This document shows positions 1-7,603 of a stretch of 51,266 nucleotides of DNA, in pieces; position 1 is the stretch's first letter; each line of letters starts with the position of its first letter. The stretch lies in contig DKVK01000059.1 in NCBI GenBank assembly GCA_002491165.1, forward strand, positions 1-51,266, given 5' to 3'. The notes below the pieces were generated by a model that was not told the origin of the DNA, did not search any database, and saw only the letters and a list, made by a program, of their open reading frames with translations. Position numbers and translations under genes: made by a program. This stretch comes from Porphyromonadaceae bacterium UBA7180 (GTDB taxonomy: Bacteria; Bacteroidota; Bacteroidia; Bacteroidales; Muribaculaceae).

Positions 1-26
1 CGCGGGTTCGAGCCCCGTTTACCGCT
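1..26 (+). tRNA. tRNA 3' end, probably tRNA-Gly (cut by window edge)
   Basis: Only the T arm and the 3' acceptor strand are in the window. Bases 2-6 pair with 14-18 to form the T stem around the loop TTCGAGC (7-13). The acceptor strand is TTACCGC (19-25) and the discriminator is T (26). CCA is not encoded. A 5' acceptor strand of GCGGTAA is implied. That and a U discriminator resemble bacterial tRNA-Gly, but the anticodon lies outside the window, so the identity is a guess. A strong hairpin follows at once. Confidence 0.65.
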
Positions 27-34
27 CTTAAAAT

Positions 35-85
35 AAGCCGTTGAAAATCAGCACTTTAAAGCCGATTTTCAACGGCTTCTGTTTT
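35..85 (+). terminator. Rho-independent terminator of the tRNA
   Basis: A perfect 15-bp stem, AAGCCGTTGAAAATC (35-49) with its complement (64-78), encloses a 14-base loop. It is followed by the T-rich CTGTTTTC. It lies 9 bases after the tRNA and so probably ends the tRNA transcript. Confidence 0.8.
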
Positions 86-240
86 CATGCGGTATATAGA
101 AATCGTCGTCAAGAGATGTATTTGACTCTGCTTTTGGCCAACATTCTTTACCAAATCCTTCACCCCCTTATAAAGTTCTCTTCCACATAAGAAAGCATAC
201 GGCCATTTCTGGACAGTAATAATTCTTAACAATCGCCCGA

Positions 241-330
241 TTAGGCGGTCCAGTCTTTTTTACGGAATTGCTTTCCAAATGTTTGAAGCTCTTCCTTAAT
301 GCGTTTTTGCATTGTTTGATATATAATCAT
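241..330 (-). CDS. Possible 29-residue basic small protein
   Basis: The minus strand reads ATG at 330 to TAA at 241 and gives a 29-residue peptide rich in Lys and Gln, starting MIIYQTMQKR. A purine-rich AGGAAGG sits about 9 bases before the ATG, which is unusual for this genome. A hairpin lies 28-59 bases upstream of the ATG. I do not recognise the peptide. It could be a chance ORF or the relic of a mobile element next to the tRNA. Confidence 0.25.
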   Translation of the reverse strand: MIIYQTMQKRIKEELQTFGKQFRKKDWTA

Positions 331-357
331 TGTGCCGACCTTCCTTGCGGGCGTGAT

Positions 358-389
358 AAAAGCGGGAACTCTCGCGAGCACCCGCTTTT
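358..389. other. Hairpin AAAAGCGGG / CCCGCTTTT
   Basis: A 9-bp perfect stem (358-366 with 381-389) surrounds a self-complementary CTCGCGAG core (371-378). The stem has A and T runs on its outer edges, so it could terminate transcription in either direction. No well-supported gene ends next to it. It lies just upstream of the small minus-strand ORF at 241-330. Confidence 0.5.
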
Positions 390-681
390 ACCGACAAGTG
401 CTCTTGGCATTCTCGTCGTTACTAAAACTTAATGAACAAAAATCTATCTTCTTATTGTAATAAACAAACGGCGATATGTTTTTGTTCGCTAAAAAGTTGA
501 TATTTTTAAAACTTTTTATCCAACCTTGTAAATTTCTCCTCTTTACACCTTATTGTATGTGTTGTGCTGTAAAAGTATAGGTATAATCCATTGCAACTGC
601 TTGTTTTAGTGTAAAAAGTTTTGCCTGGTTTTTTCTGGAGCAGGGACGAAGCAATTAGTTTTTCGCTCGGATGCTTATTAT

Positions 682-1506
682 TTAACCTATGACATGCATT
701 TTCGCGGCAAGGATAGGGGCAGTTGTGACTCGGAGTAGGTTTTCGGTATGGTGGCGTGCGCTGATTCTACTCCAGCTGCGGTAGATTAGGAAACCGCTAC
801 CCGTAAGTATGGCCAGACAAGCCAGTGTCAATATTATTATGCGCGTCCATGCCTGCTTTTTCGTAAGTAGGGGGCCGGGGTTGGTGGGCGCGAGCGGTTC
901 CCCACGTGACGATCTAAATTGGTCGGTCGGCTGCGCTGGGCGCTTGTTGTCGCCGGGTTTGTCGAGCGGGGGGATAGCGTTGCGTATGCGGCGCCGTGCA
1001 GCCTCTTTTTCGTCTACGTGACAATTATCTTCCTCTTCGTCATCTTCTACGGTTATTGTTATGTTTAGGATTTTCACCTCCGGTTCCTCTTCCTCTTCGT
1101 CATCGCTGTAGTATCCCGGCATCGGAGCGGCAAAAGGCACCGGAGCGACACCGCGTGACAGCTCGCCGACATTGTCGATGAAGTCCTGCTCTTTGCAAGT
1201 GCCTATGGCGTATGCTATTGCATAGAGTGCGGCAGCATAGCGTAACTTCTTGTCTCGATTGTATTCGAGACCCAGTGTTCTGGAGATTTCGGATTTAGTA
1301 CGGAGCTTGTTGCCGCGGAGATTAACCAGCTTTACGTGTTGGCTTTTGTCGATGCACTTCTTGTAGGCATCATAAAGCAAGCGGTCGGAACCGAAGTGAT
1401 TATGTTCCAGGAACGCAAGCCAATAAGCGGAGTCCGACATATTCGGGGTGTAATTTGCAGATACGTACCGTTTCAGTTTCCGTGCAAAATCCAGATAAGG
1501 TGTCAT
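682..1506 (-). CDS. Unknown protein with acidic linker and C-terminal TM segment
   Basis: The protein has 274 residues and I do not recognise its family. Residues 1-115 look like a compact, largely helical, basic domain. Residues 134-161 hold two strongly acidic clusters (DDEEEEEPE and EDDEEED). Residues 162-215 are a charged, proline-rich low-complexity linker. Residues 222-242 are one hydrophobic membrane helix, followed by about 30 residues. There is no signal peptide, so the N-terminal domain is probably cytoplasmic and the protein anchored near its C terminus. A Bacteroidetes promoter (1572-1603) lies about 65 bases upstream, and the gene appears to be transcribed alone, because the previous gene ends in a terminator (1625-1661). 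The start is the ATG at 1506. Confidence 0.75.
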   Translation of the reverse strand: MTPYLDFARKLKRYVSANYTPNMSDSAYWLAFLEHNHFGSDRLLYDAYKKCIDKSQHVKLVNLRGNKLRTKSEISRTLGLEYNRDKKLRYAAALYAIAYAIGTCKEQDFIDNVGELSRGVAPVPFAAPMPGYYSDDEEEEEPEVKILNITITVEDDEEEDNCHVDEKEAARRRIRNAIPPLDKPGDNKRPAQPTDQFRSSRGEPLAPTNPGPLLTKKQAWTRIIILTLACLAILTGSGFLIYRSWSRISARHHTENLLRVTTAPILAAKMHVIG

Positions 1507-1571
1507 GGTTCAATTCTTTGATAACGTCGACACTCCGCTGCTTTCCGTTGATGCCGCGAAGCTATCTCTCG

Positions 1572-1603
1572 CAAATGTACAATCAAATTCCCGAACCGCC
1601 AAA
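1572..1603 (-). promoter_or_regulatory. Bacteroidetes-type promoter for the gene at 682-1506
   Basis: On the minus strand, TTTG (1603-1600), a 20-base spacer and TACATTTG (1579-1572) match the -33/-7 consensus of Bacteroidetes. Transcription should start near 1566, about 60 bases before the ATG at 1506. Confidence 0.7.
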
Positions 1604-1624
1604 GAATACATGCGGTTTTTCGAC

Positions 1625-1661
1625 AAAAAAGAGGGCCGCCCGGAATCGGCGACCCTCTTTA
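1625..1661 (-). terminator. Terminator after the DUF3868 gene
   Basis: On the minus strand, AAAGAGGGTCGCC pairs with GGCGGCCCTCTTT around a short loop and runs into TTTTTT. It lies just after the stop codon at 1682. Confidence 0.8.
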
Positions 1662-1681
1662 TCGGTTTGAAAGTTGGTGCT

Positions 1682-3154
1682 TTACTTGTTTACCGGCGAG
1701 AGGATTACTTTTCCTTCGGGACGGTTGGCGCTGTATTCGGCCTGTTGCAGGGCTTTGCGTGCCTGAGGTATGCTCTTGGCTTTCTTGAAGTTGGCGGCTG
1801 CCGAAGTGTAATCCTTGCGCAGGGCGTCGTAGATGCCGCGCGCGTAGTAGGCCTGGTCGGAGTTTCCGGCTTTGGCCAGGAACTTGCGTGCCGACTCAAG
1901 GTCGCCCTTGCTCATGGCCGAGTTTGCGGCGTTGAGGTTGGCAACGGGGTCGTCGGGATACATGCGCACCGCCGTCTCGAACACTTCGTTGAACTGGTCG
2001 CTGCCCGGCTTGAAGGTCTGCGAAGCCAGATAGAACTCGTTGAGCCCCAGTTTCTCGGGCGCCATTTCCACGAGGCTCACTATCTCGTTGACATCGGTAA
2101 ATTCACGCACGGTGTAATTAACGGTATAGTCGGTGTGGCGCAGGGAGGGATACACGTTTTCGAGCAGGAAGGGATAATCCACGGGGAAGTCGCGTTTGAT
2201 GCGGGCATCTTTCTGGTCCGGGGTCAGCTCGTCGTTGTCTATGAGCGCGAGTATGGCATCCTTCTTTTCAAGGTCGGAAGCTGCCACCCATTTGGCCAGG
2301 CCGTTCCAGTCCTCAGCCTCGTAGGCTGTCTGGAATTTCACCGATTTCGGGAATCTGAAGAGGTCCTTCACATAATTGGCCACAGCCTCGGTACGTCCCT
2401 TGGCCAGGCGTTCGTTGTTGGCATACGGACCTTCCGGCGAGGCGTAACCCTTGATGAAGATGGAAGTGATGGTATAGTCCTTGTCCTCCTTCACCTTGTC
2501 GATGGACTGTGCTATCTTGTTGAGTTCCACTGCATTGTTGCCGAAGTCGGGATTGATGGTCATCACGTTTACCTTGAAGTCGATGTTTGCCGAGCCGCTC
2601 TCCTGACGTGTCTTGATTCCGTCGGCGGCAGGTTCCACATACACATATTCGGCCTCGAAGAAGGCGGGGCGCATGTCTACGTTGGCCAGAGGCACGCTCA
2701 GTGCCGAGAGACCTTTCTTCTCGCAGTTGGCGCAACCGTGCTCCGCGTAATTGAGCTTAAGTTCCGAGACGTTCATCCACTGCGCGTAGGGGATGGTTTC
2801 AGAATAATTGATGTCCGCGGCATCGTCGCCGTTGTGGAAGAGGTTCACGCCCTGCGTGTAGGCGCCGCCGTCGTTGCGCAGGTGGTAGAACACGCGGTTA
2901 CGGCCGGCCACGGTTATGGGTTCGAGTTCCACCGATTCTGTCCCGTCGGTGATTACCGGGGTGATAGTGATTTCTTCGTTTGACTTAAGTTTGAGGTTCC
3001 GGGCATTGACGTTGAAGGCCACGTTCAGGCCGTTGCCGTTGCGGGCCACCTCAAGGTCCGACACCCGGATGTCGTCCGGGTTGATGGAGACGACGGCCAG
3101 GGCCGGCATCGTGCATGCTATGGCCGCGAGGGCCGCTGTTAATATCTTTTTCAT
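1682..3154 (-). CDS. DUF3868-type protein with OmpA-like domain and TPR tail
   Basis: A 490-residue exported protein with a signal peptide at residues 1-20. The N-terminal part is beta-rich and resembles DUF3868 proteins of Bacteroidales. The middle carries an OmpA-like segment (IFIKGYASPEGPYANNERLA, then KGRTEAVANYV), the type that binds peptidoglycan. The C terminus, from about residue 380, looks like tetratricopeptide repeats. Family members sit beside DUF3575 proteins and fimbrillins and are thought to help assemble or anchor surface fimbriae. It follows the DUF3575 gene by 25 bases and is probably co-transcribed with it. A terminator follows, and no fimbrillin gene is adjacent. The family call is from sequence reading and I am fairly confident of it. 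Confidence 0.8.
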   Translation of the reverse strand: MKKILTAALAAIACTMPALAVVSINPDDIRVSDLEVARNGNGLNVAFNVNARNLKLKSNEEITITPVITDGTESVELEPITVAGRNRVFYHLRNDGGAYTQGVNLFHNGDDAADINYSETIPYAQWMNVSELKLNYAEHGCANCEKKGLSALSVPLANVDMRPAFFEAEYVYVEPAADGIKTRQESGSANIDFKVNVMTINPDFGNNAVELNKIAQSIDKVKEDKDYTITSIFIKGYASPEGPYANNERLAKGRTEAVANYVKDLFRFPKSVKFQTAYEAEDWNGLAKWVAASDLEKKDAILALIDNDELTPDQKDARIKRDFPVDYPFLLENVYPSLRHTDYTVNYTVREFTDVNEIVSLVEMAPEKLGLNEFYLASQTFKPGSDQFNEVFETAVRMYPDDPVANLNAANSAMSKGDLESARKFLAKAGNSDQAYYARGIYDALRKDYTSAAANFKKAKSIPQARKALQQAEYSANRPEGKVILSPVNK

Positions 3155-3179
3155 GACTTTACTTCTTTTTTAGAGCTAC

Positions 3180-3785
3180 TTAGAAAACATACTCGAGGTT
3201 TATGGCAGCCTTCGTGGGACCCACATAATTGTGCACGGCGTTGTCGCGCACCTTCGTGCCGGCGGGAACGCCTGTCTCGGGATTATCTTTGAGGGTCTTC
3301 TGGTCATAGCGTGTATAAATCCAGCCTACGCCTATTTCAGCCTCCAGGTTCCAGTGCTTGCCCAGCACCCATGTGTGGCCGTAGACGATGCCGGCGCCCA
3401 CACCCCAACCCTTATAGCGGTTGTCCTTAAGGCCCGTAAGGTCGTTGTTCAGGAACTTCTTGAGGCCTCCGATGTTGGCGAAATTGTACATCCCACCCAT
3501 CACGTTGACGCCTATAAAGTTGCCCTGGAACTTCTCGCAGAACCAATAGCGCATCTCGGGAGTCACCTCCCAGTGTTTCCACTCGTGCTTGTTGATGGAC
3601 CAGTAATTGGTGTTTGCGCTCAGGTCGAAAGTCCATTTGGGCGCCACAGCCACCTCTACTCCGAGCGACGGCGCCGCGAAAGCGTCGTAGAGCAGGTTAG
3701 TCTTAAGGGCCACCTGTTGGCCGCGCATGCCCAGGGAACCCAGCAAAACGGCAAGCACTGCCAGCAATGTAATCTTGATTTTCAT
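3180..3785 (-). CDS. DUF3575 family outer-membrane protein
   Basis: A 201-residue protein with a signal peptide (MKIKITLLAVLAVLLGSLG) and then an outer-membrane-like body that begins QQVALKTNLLYDAFAAPSLG, typical of DUF3575. Alternating aromatic strands and a terminal Phe (NLEYVF) suggest a small beta-barrel. The reading frame is open a further 65 codons upstream, but that extension lacks a signal sequence at its start and is rich in Arg, Cys and Gly. I therefore place the start at the ATG at 3785. It lies just before the DUF3868 gene, the usual pairing in Bacteroidales fimbria-associated loci. The long GC-rich leader (3786 to about 4030) may be regulatory. Confidence 0.85.
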   Translation of the reverse strand: MKIKITLLAVLAVLLGSLGMRGQQVALKTNLLYDAFAAPSLGVEVAVAPKWTFDLSANTNYWSINKHEWKHWEVTPEMRYWFCEKFQGNFIGVNVMGGMYNFANIGGLKKFLNNDLTGLKDNRYKGWGVGAGIVYGHTWVLGKHWNLEAEIGVGWIYTRYDQKTLKDNPETGVPAGTKVRDNAVHNYVGPTKAAINLEYVF

Positions 3786-4221
3786 TGTCTTTTGTAAATT
3801 TTGAGTTAATAAACCAAACTTGCATCCGGGCGATGCTAACCCTCCGTAGCCTCGGCACGGAGCGGTAGGGCGCCGGAACAAGTCCGAACCGGCGCGGAGC
3901 AGACGAAAAGCCTCCCGCACCCTACCAATAAAACAACCCGCAGCCCCAAAGGTTAAAAACATCCCCGTTTTTTTACACAAACAGCGTCAGTCCCCTCTCC
4001 CCCTATACCTTCTTTGTCTGCTGCGGAAAACAAATTTACTTACTGCGCTAACTATGATTTTCTCACTCGCCGAAGTTTATGGCGCGTCGCTTTGCTCGTG
4101 CCTGCGGAATTTGCGCAGAAATAATTGTAAAGATTGCGCCTTTCCGAAAAATTATTGCTGCCTTTGCAGGTAGTGCTTTCGGTTTGCGTTTATTTCTTTA
4201 TCGAAGCAACAGTCTTTGAGG
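3786..4221 (-). promoter_or_regulatory. Long leader and possible promoter of the DUF3575 gene
   Basis: This stretch of about 435 bases has no supported gene. On the minus strand a -7-like TAAATTTG lies at 4038-4031, but no TTG sits at the usual distance upstream. If it is used, the 5' leader is about 240 bases long and GC-rich. A second near-match (AACCTTTG) lies near 3945. The rest, up to 4221, is the tail of the space after the DUF2075 gene, with no clear terminator. Confidence 0.35.
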
Positions 4222-6357
4222 TCAGAGTTCGGGGAGGCCGAGGCGGCGAAAGTATTCGTAGGTGTGGTCGTAGAAGTCAGGGAGGCGCGTCGCGTCTTCC
4301 GGAAAACCTTCGGGCGTGAGGCGCCCGTTCCCTTCGGGTATGCATATTACCATTCCCTGGCGAGAGCGCGTCAGCAACACGCGGTAGGCGTTCAGCATGT
4401 ATTTCCGGTTTTCGGCATTCTTCTCCAGTGTCCATTGCGTCTTGCCGTTGAATTTCCAGAACGACCAGCAGGCTCCCTCGCAACGCAAGTCGGCGTCCCA
4501 GAGCACACAGGCATAGTCAACTTCCAGTCCCTGCACCTGTATCTCAGTGGCGGCCTCTTCAAGGTAGTTGGACGAGCGGACATCGGTCTTGTCTTCTAGG
4601 AACCAGTGCACGGCGTTGTCTTCGCTTTGCGGCAACACGTGCACGGCCAGCGGTTTGTATCGCGCGGACACTTTGGTTATAAGTACGCCTGTCTGCTGCG
4701 TTCCGCGCGCTTTCTGCCGCAGCCACTGCCGCGCCTTCTCCATGCTGCGCGTGAGCATAATAGGGTACCCGTGTGCGGCAACGTCGCGGTACAGTTCCGC
4801 CGCATCATCTCCGAACGACAGCAGCGAATGGACGAACGCCGAAAGCCGCTCGGCGCGGAACGACCGTAGCGACACGCCGAGATGCAAACGGTCGGAGTAA
4901 GTGACCCGCGTATTGTCTTGCAGAAGCTCGTTGACACGCCCTTCGGCATACTCCGGCTCGGAGAGCTTGCTTGAAATATAGACGTTCCAATGGCGGAACT
5001 CGCGGTTGAGCGCCGTTATCCATTCCGTAATTCCCGCCTCGCCGGTGTTGATCTCCTGACCCCCGCCGATGAGGCAGACTATCGTGGCCCAGTCTTCGCG
5101 TTGGTCAAGCGACCAGATGAGAAACGCCGCTTCCGACATCGGAAAGTTCGGGACCTTCAGTTTGTTGCCGTAAGTGCCGCCGCGTTTCAGGTAATCGGCA
5201 ATGCGCTTGTGTGTCCAAGCGCGCTGCGCTTCGTCAAAAATGGCAACGTGCTCCACCTCTCCGTAGCCGCTTTTCTGTAACTTCACGGCCTTCTCAGGGT
5301 CGATTTCGAGTCGGCCGTCCTCCACCGGGTTCTTGATTTTGGCCAGCATGTTGTCGCGGTAACGGTGGATAATCTGGATGAACTTGCTCACTTCGCGCCG
5401 CGAATCCGAGAGCTTCTTCTTCTCTCCCTTGGCAACGCTTTTGCGGTAATTGTCGCGCGCCAGCGCCTCGGTAAGCACCGCCACCAGCGGACCGTTGCCC
5501 GAAAGGTACACGGCGCCGTCCTCCTCGTTGAAAGTGCCGTCGTCCTGATACGACTGCTTCACTGCCACGTCGAGGCCGACGAGCGTCTTGCCCGCTCCCG
5601 GAACGCCGGTGACGAAGCAGATGCTCTTCTTTCCCTCGCGCTTCGAGCGGTTTATCACTTCAAGGATATAGGCGATGGTGGCGTCGGTGGTCACCTTGTC
5701 GGCCTCGTGGCGCGTGATGTCTTCCACGGAATGATGCTCGTAAAGCGACCGTGCTGCCTCGATGATCGTCGGGGTAGGGGTGTACGGACTGATGACCCAT
5801 TCGGGTATGGTGCCCGGAGTCTCGGCTCGGGCATGACGCAACACGCCGCTTATCACCTCTTGAAGTCCTTCAGCACCGGTAATCAGCGGGTTATAGATGG
5901 AATCGTCGTAAACCGACGGACGGAACTCGCGCGTGGCGGAGGTGTGCTGCGTAGGGACGAGCATCGGCACAATAATGCGGTTGTGGCTGTAACGGTGGAA
6001 ATTCTTCAGGTCGAGGGCGTAATCCATTACCTGTTCCACGTCGGCCTGGAGCGCTTCTTTCTGCCCGACCTTGAACTCCAGGCAAAAGATGATGCCGCGA
6101 AGAAGCAGCACCACGTCGATGCGCTTGCCCAGCCGAGGAATGTCATACTCGAAAATAATCTCCGTCTCCTCATCCTTCCAGGGGAGGAGCGTCTCTTGCA
6201 AAAGGCGTATCTCGCCGAGCCATGCCTCGTCGGTAGTTGTGAGCGCCTGGCCGTGGTAAGCGTCATGGAGCCGTCCCAACACATAAAAAGCATCGGCGTT
6301 GATGAACGATTTGAAGGCCGCCCGGTAAAGGCATCTGTTATTTCGTGTTGCAGCCAT
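4222..6357 (-). CDS. DUF2075 helicase with N-terminal PD-(D/E)XK-like nuclease domain
   Basis: A 711-residue ATPase of the DUF2075 (Schlafen-like SF1 helicase) type. Residues 65-100 hold a nuclease-like core: D81 in GKRIDVVLLL and E94-x-K96 in CLEFKVG. Walker A is GVPGAGKT (251-258) and Walker B is FDEAQRAW (374-381). A late helicase motif (LLTRSRQGMVICIP) is near the C terminus. The substrate is unknown. Fusions of a DUF2075 helicase and a nuclease often occur in defence loci, and here the EcoRI-like methyltransferase and restriction enzyme genes lie directly upstream. Its base composition is like that of the host genes, unlike the AT-rich EcoRI pair. It has its own promoter (6381-6411), which gives a leader of about 18 bases. 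Confidence 0.85.
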   Translation of the reverse strand: MAATRNNRCLYRAAFKSFINADAFYVLGRLHDAYHGQALTTTDEAWLGEIRLLQETLLPWKDEETEIIFEYDIPRLGKRIDVVLLLRGIIFCLEFKVGQKEALQADVEQVMDYALDLKNFHRYSHNRIIVPMLVPTQHTSATREFRPSVYDDSIYNPLITGAEGLQEVISGVLRHARAETPGTIPEWVISPYTPTPTIIEAARSLYEHHSVEDITRHEADKVTTDATIAYILEVINRSKREGKKSICFVTGVPGAGKTLVGLDVAVKQSYQDDGTFNEEDGAVYLSGNGPLVAVLTEALARDNYRKSVAKGEKKKLSDSRREVSKFIQIIHRYRDNMLAKIKNPVEDGRLEIDPEKAVKLQKSGYGEVEHVAIFDEAQRAWTHKRIADYLKRGGTYGNKLKVPNFPMSEAAFLIWSLDQREDWATIVCLIGGGQEINTGEAGITEWITALNREFRHWNVYISSKLSEPEYAEGRVNELLQDNTRVTYSDRLHLGVSLRSFRAERLSAFVHSLLSFGDDAAELYRDVAAHGYPIMLTRSMEKARQWLRQKARGTQQTGVLITKVSARYKPLAVHVLPQSEDNAVHWFLEDKTDVRSSNYLEEAATEIQVQGLEVDYACVLWDADLRCEGACWSFWKFNGKTQWTLEKNAENRKYMLNAYRVLLTRSRQGMVICIPEGNGRLTPEGFPEDATRLPDFYDHTYEYFRRLGLPEL

Positions 6358-6380
6358 AAGAGTTCCTAATAATCAATCAA

Positions 6381-6411
6381 CAAAAGTAATAAAAATCCCC
6401 GTCCCTACAAA
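6381..6411 (-). promoter_or_regulatory. Promoter of the DUF2075 gene
   Basis: On the minus strand, TTTG (6411-6408), a 19-base spacer and TACTTTTG (6388-6381) fit the Bacteroidetes consensus. The predicted start, near 6375, is about 18 bases before the ATG at 6357. The gene therefore does not depend on transcription from the EcoRI-like pair. Confidence 0.7.
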
Positions 6412-6498
6412 CCTGTTTTAGGAAAAGACAAGGTAGACGCGTGTAGTCTCTGATTCTCTTGCGCTAATGTAGAAGCCATTTCACCACGGCCAAAAGAA

Positions 6499-7518
6499 TC
6501 ACTGCTTCTCAATCTGAATAAAAGTATGACTAAGGTCGTCTGCCTTTACAGGCAGCCTGTTCTTTATCAGAATCCGGAAGTACGGACACCGGCCGTTTAT
6601 TGAGAGGTCCTTTCCGTCATCACCTTTTCTGAATTTGATAATCTCGAATTGTGCGGGATTGTATTTGTGAAGAAAAGTAATAGGTACACCTATCGCACCA
6701 TCATAGTCCATGGGGATGTCTTGCGTTCGGTTGACATTGATTCCGTTATAGTTGTCAAATTTAGGATAGGCATCCTCATTGCCGGAGTAAACCTTGGTGA
6801 GTCTCAGCAAGTCGTGTCTGGCTTGAAGGTCAAGATTGGTGAGCCACAGGCAGTTGTTCGGGGAAATAATGCGGTCACCGTTCTCAGTAATACGTGCTTC
6901 GGTTCCGTACATTTCATAATGCTCCGGTACTTTGAAACCTGAAATGCCTCTTCCCAGATGCACGCCGAGCCATGCACGGTTGTTCTGAATCAAATGAAAC
7001 ACTTCCTTATACGTTATCGCGTTAACATTACCGATGATGAGGAAACTTTTATTGTACTTTACAATCTGTGCCAAATGTTCTCTAAATAAGGAAAACGGCG
7101 GGTTGGTAACGACAATATCTGATTGTTGCAGTAGTGAAATGCATTCATGGCTTCTGAAGTCGCCGTTTCCACTGAAGTTATTTACACGTAATTCCGTGAG
7201 TTCTTTTCCCGCATCGTTAGCAGTATATTCCACATATCCTCCTTGTGCTGGGGCACTGTCATTAAACAAATTGCGGTAATCAGGAACATAGTAAGAAGCG
7301 ATGAGTTTCTTCAAACCCAACTGTTTGAAGTTCTGAATGAAATATTTGAAGAAATTGCTCTCCTTAGGATTGTCGCAGTTGCAATAAACGGTTTTACCAT
7401 TAAAACAATTAGCGTAGAACGCCAATTCGCGTTCGATGTCTTCGAAAAGCGTATAGAACTCGTCGCTTTTAGAACTTTTCGCTTTATGCAGAATATCATT
7501 ATTAGCTTGCCGTGCCAT
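6499..7518 (-). CDS. ecoRIM: EcoRI-type adenine-specific DNA methyltransferase
   Basis: A 339-residue protein that lines up with M.EcoRI (326 residues, as I remember it) over nearly its whole length. It should methylate adenine N6 in GAATTC. Visible landmarks are the N-terminal MARQANNDILHKAKSSKSDE, VYCNCD (44-49), the catalytic NPPF (139-142), WLGVHLGRG, NCLWLTNLD and KDLSINGRCPYFRILIKN. It has about 13 extra C-terminal residues compared with M.EcoRI. I use the ATG at 7518 because the match begins there; a longer frame to 7560 adds 14 unrelated residues and would run into the old end of the restriction gene. Gene order (R then M, same strand, no controller gene) is that of EcoRI. The DNA is visibly more AT-rich than its neighbours, which suggests horizontal transfer. 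It looks intact. Confidence 0.93.
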   Translation of the reverse strand: MARQANNDILHKAKSSKSDEFYTLFEDIERELAFYANCFNGKTVYCNCDNPKESNFFKYFIQNFKQLGLKKLIASYYVPDYRNLFNDSAPAQGGYVEYTANDAGKELTELRVNNFSGNGDFRSHECISLLQQSDIVVTNPPFSLFREHLAQIVKYNKSFLIIGNVNAITYKEVFHLIQNNRAWLGVHLGRGISGFKVPEHYEMYGTEARITENGDRIISPNNCLWLTNLDLQARHDLLRLTKVYSGNEDAYPKFDNYNGINVNRTQDIPMDYDGAIGVPITFLHKYNPAQFEIIKFRKGDDGKDLSINGRCPYFRILIKNRLPVKADDLSHTFIQIEKQ

Positions 7519-7531
7519 AAACCAAAAAACT

Positions 7532-7603
7532 TTAGTCGGATATTTGATGAAACAAATCACTATAAATAACTTGCAGGGAAGTTCGTGCGATTTCCACCAT
7601 TAC
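7532..7603 (-). pseudogene. Detached C-terminal 23 codons of the EcoRI-like endonuclease
   Basis: After the TAA at 7606-7604, the same frame continues open to a second TAA at 7534-7532. The 23 residues it encodes (VMVEIARTSLQVIYSDLFHQ, then ISD) align without gaps to the end of R.EcoRI as I remember it (EIMFDISTTSLRVLGRDLFE, then QLTSK), where the first E corresponds to the TAA. A single G-to-T change (GAA to TAA) would explain the break. The old stop codon is 13 bases before the methyltransferase ATG, a compact spacing much like that of EcoRI itself. Confidence 0.8.

Larger units (their letters stand above)
86..681. other. Gene-poor AT-rich intergenic stretch
   Basis: About 600 bases with no convincing long gene. 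It holds one possible 29-residue minus-strand ORF (241-330) and a hairpin (358-389). The rest (about 420-680) is AT-rich, with no motif that I can name. It separates the tRNA from the minus-strand gene that ends at 682. Confidence 0.6.

Noticed and set aside
1505..2983. A 492-codon plus-strand frame opposite the DUF3868 gene
   Set aside because: It overlaps a clear exported protein on the other strand and reads as an antisense frame without motifs.
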